DNA of 6,846 bases from assembly GCA_934454745.1 (NCBI GenBank), contig CAKSGP010000080.1:1-6846 (forward strand). The letters are read 5' to 3'. Position numbers and translations under genes: made by a program. The notes under the pieces are model-generated. The model was given only the letters and a program-made list of their open reading frames with translations, searched no databases and was not told the origin of the DNA. Below are positions 6,149 through 6,846 of the stretch, one piece after another. Position 1 is the stretch's first letter; each line of letters begins with the position of its first letter. The DNA is from an uncultured Clostridia bacterium. Lineage in GTDB: Bacteria > Bacillota > Clostridia > UBA1381.

Positions 6149-6846
6149 TCAGTTCTCATAATCGCTCATAAACTTTTTTTCAAGCTCTGATATATCGTCA
6201 GTTTCTGACATTTCGTGTCCCTCTGATGATGCAGTCTGCTTATACTGTTCGTGATCCTTTTCGGCTTCGGGTATTGTCTTAATCCCCTTCTCTGCCCAAC
6301 GCTTTAAAATCGTATTAATATAAGGGAACGACAGCTTGCCTGTTGCTATAATGCAATATTCATAAGCAAGTCCTACCATATCCGCGCTCATATTAAGCTC
6401 ATCACGCCAGGATTTCAGGTACAGATTTTCAGTTTTTGAAAGATTTCTGTCGCTTATTCCGAAAAGCTTTCTTAATGATGAAACAAACTCGTCATTCTTT
6501 GCAGCACCTGTTATATATGCCTGGGCCTCGTCCATTGTAGTGATATTGTTTTCGTGCCAGGTTATTGCAACTTTTTCAATATATTTCATATTACGCTTGT
6601 TCATAGAAACGCAGTATTCTAAAAGCATAGTTATAACCTCGGGCGAAAATCCTAACTGGTCATAGAACCAATATAACGTTTCAAGGTCATTGTTAGCAAG
6701 GGTTTTACCCAACATTTCTTGAGCGATTGCGCATAAATCCGACAATGCCGCGTCGCTTGTCATTATACGTGATACTTCCTCAATAGGTTTCTTTTGTGAT
6801 TCAGGTGAGATCTCCTCATCAACCGATTTTTTAATAATTATTGTAT
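6149..6846 (-). CDS. DnaD-domain protein with two tandem DnaD domains, 5' end outside window
   Basis: DnaD-domain proteins of Firmicutes and their phages bind DNA or helicase loaders in replication initiation and restart. The frame is open from the right window edge (last full codon 6844-6842) down to TGA at 6151-6149, giving 231 visible residues. The ATG at 6763 is therefore internal, and the N-terminal winged-helix part is probably beyond the edge. Two copies of the DnaD domain are visible. The first runs from 'AQEMLGKTL' to 'DEAQAYI', with 'YIEKVAITW' at visible residues 88-96. The second runs from 'LRKLFGISDRNLS' to 'IPEAE', with 'YINTILKRW' at 175-183. Both carry the family's YIxxIxxxW-type helix followed by a turn ending in GI/NI-x-T. 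The C-terminus is an acidic tail. This two-domain form is common in Clostridia. Whether it is the true replication-initiation DnaD cannot be said from the visible part. Confidence 0.9.
   Translation of the reverse strand, partial: TIIIKKSVDEEISPESQKKPIEEVSRIMTSDAALSDLCAIAQEMLGKTLANNDLETLYWFYDQLGFSPEVITMLLEYCVSMNKRNMKYIEKVAITWHENNITTMDEAQAYITGAAKNDEFVSSLRKLFGISDRNLSKTENLYLKSWRDELNMSADMVGLAYEYCIIATGKLSFPYINTILKRWAEKGIKTIPEAEKDHEQYKQTASSEGHEMSETDDISELEKKFMSDYEN

Noticed and set aside
6149..6763. DnaD-domain gene starting at the ATG at 6763
   Set aside because: The frame continues without a stop to the window edge and the extra residues (ending in PIEEVSRI) look like the usual linker of the family, so this ATG is internal.
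1..6846. Mobile element, CRISPR array, toxin-antitoxin pair or anti-phage system
   Set aside because: No transposase, recombinase, direct-repeat series or paired small toxin-like genes were seen; gene content is housekeeping plus germination.

Overview
The window reads as chromosomal core sequence from an AT-rich, endospore-forming Firmicute, most likely a Clostridia member of the Oscillospiraceae/Ruminococcaceae kind. Three things point there: the C-terminal part of a GerAC-type spore germination protein, a DnaD-domain protein (a Firmicutes and phage family), and the mltG-trmR gene pair also found in Bacillus as yrrL-yrrM. Genus cannot be settled from sequence inspection alone.

Two convergent transcription units meet near position 1050-1100. 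On the plus strand (1-1052) are the 3' part of a gerAC-like gene, cut by the window edge, and 13 bases later a 58-codon ORF for a two-helix membrane protein. That small protein resembles in size and position the 'D' proteins of Bacillus germinant-receptor operons. The unit ends in a perfect 22-bp inverted repeat that starts inside the small gene and can serve as a terminator on both strands.

On the minus strand, in order of transcription from the right edge, are: a DnaD-domain protein with two domain copies (5' end outside the window), thioredoxin reductase (trxB), a metal-dependent amidohydrolase, the endolytic murein transglycosylase MltG, a TrmR/YrrM-type SAM methyltransferase, a DUF6734-like putative glycosyltransferase, and RNase P RNA (rnpB). 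Gaps are 35, 13, -1, 3 and 4 bases, so the five genes from trxB to the DUF6734-like gene look like one operon, probably including the DnaD gene. rnpB has its own strong promoter (TTGATC, 17 bp, extended TGGTATAAT). Its -35 box lies over the stop codon of the preceding gene, and no terminator separates the two.

The products mix housekeeping roles: replication or primosome-type DNA remodelling, thiol redox balance, peptidoglycan strand termination, tRNA wobble-uridine modification and tRNA 5' processing. I see no mobile element, CRISPR array, toxin-antitoxin pair or defence locus. The less ordinary points are the candidate D protein, the Gly-rich linker in the GerAC protein, the altered NADPH-phosphate motif in thioredoxin reductase, the DUF6734-like protein next to trmR, and the compact rnpB boundaries.
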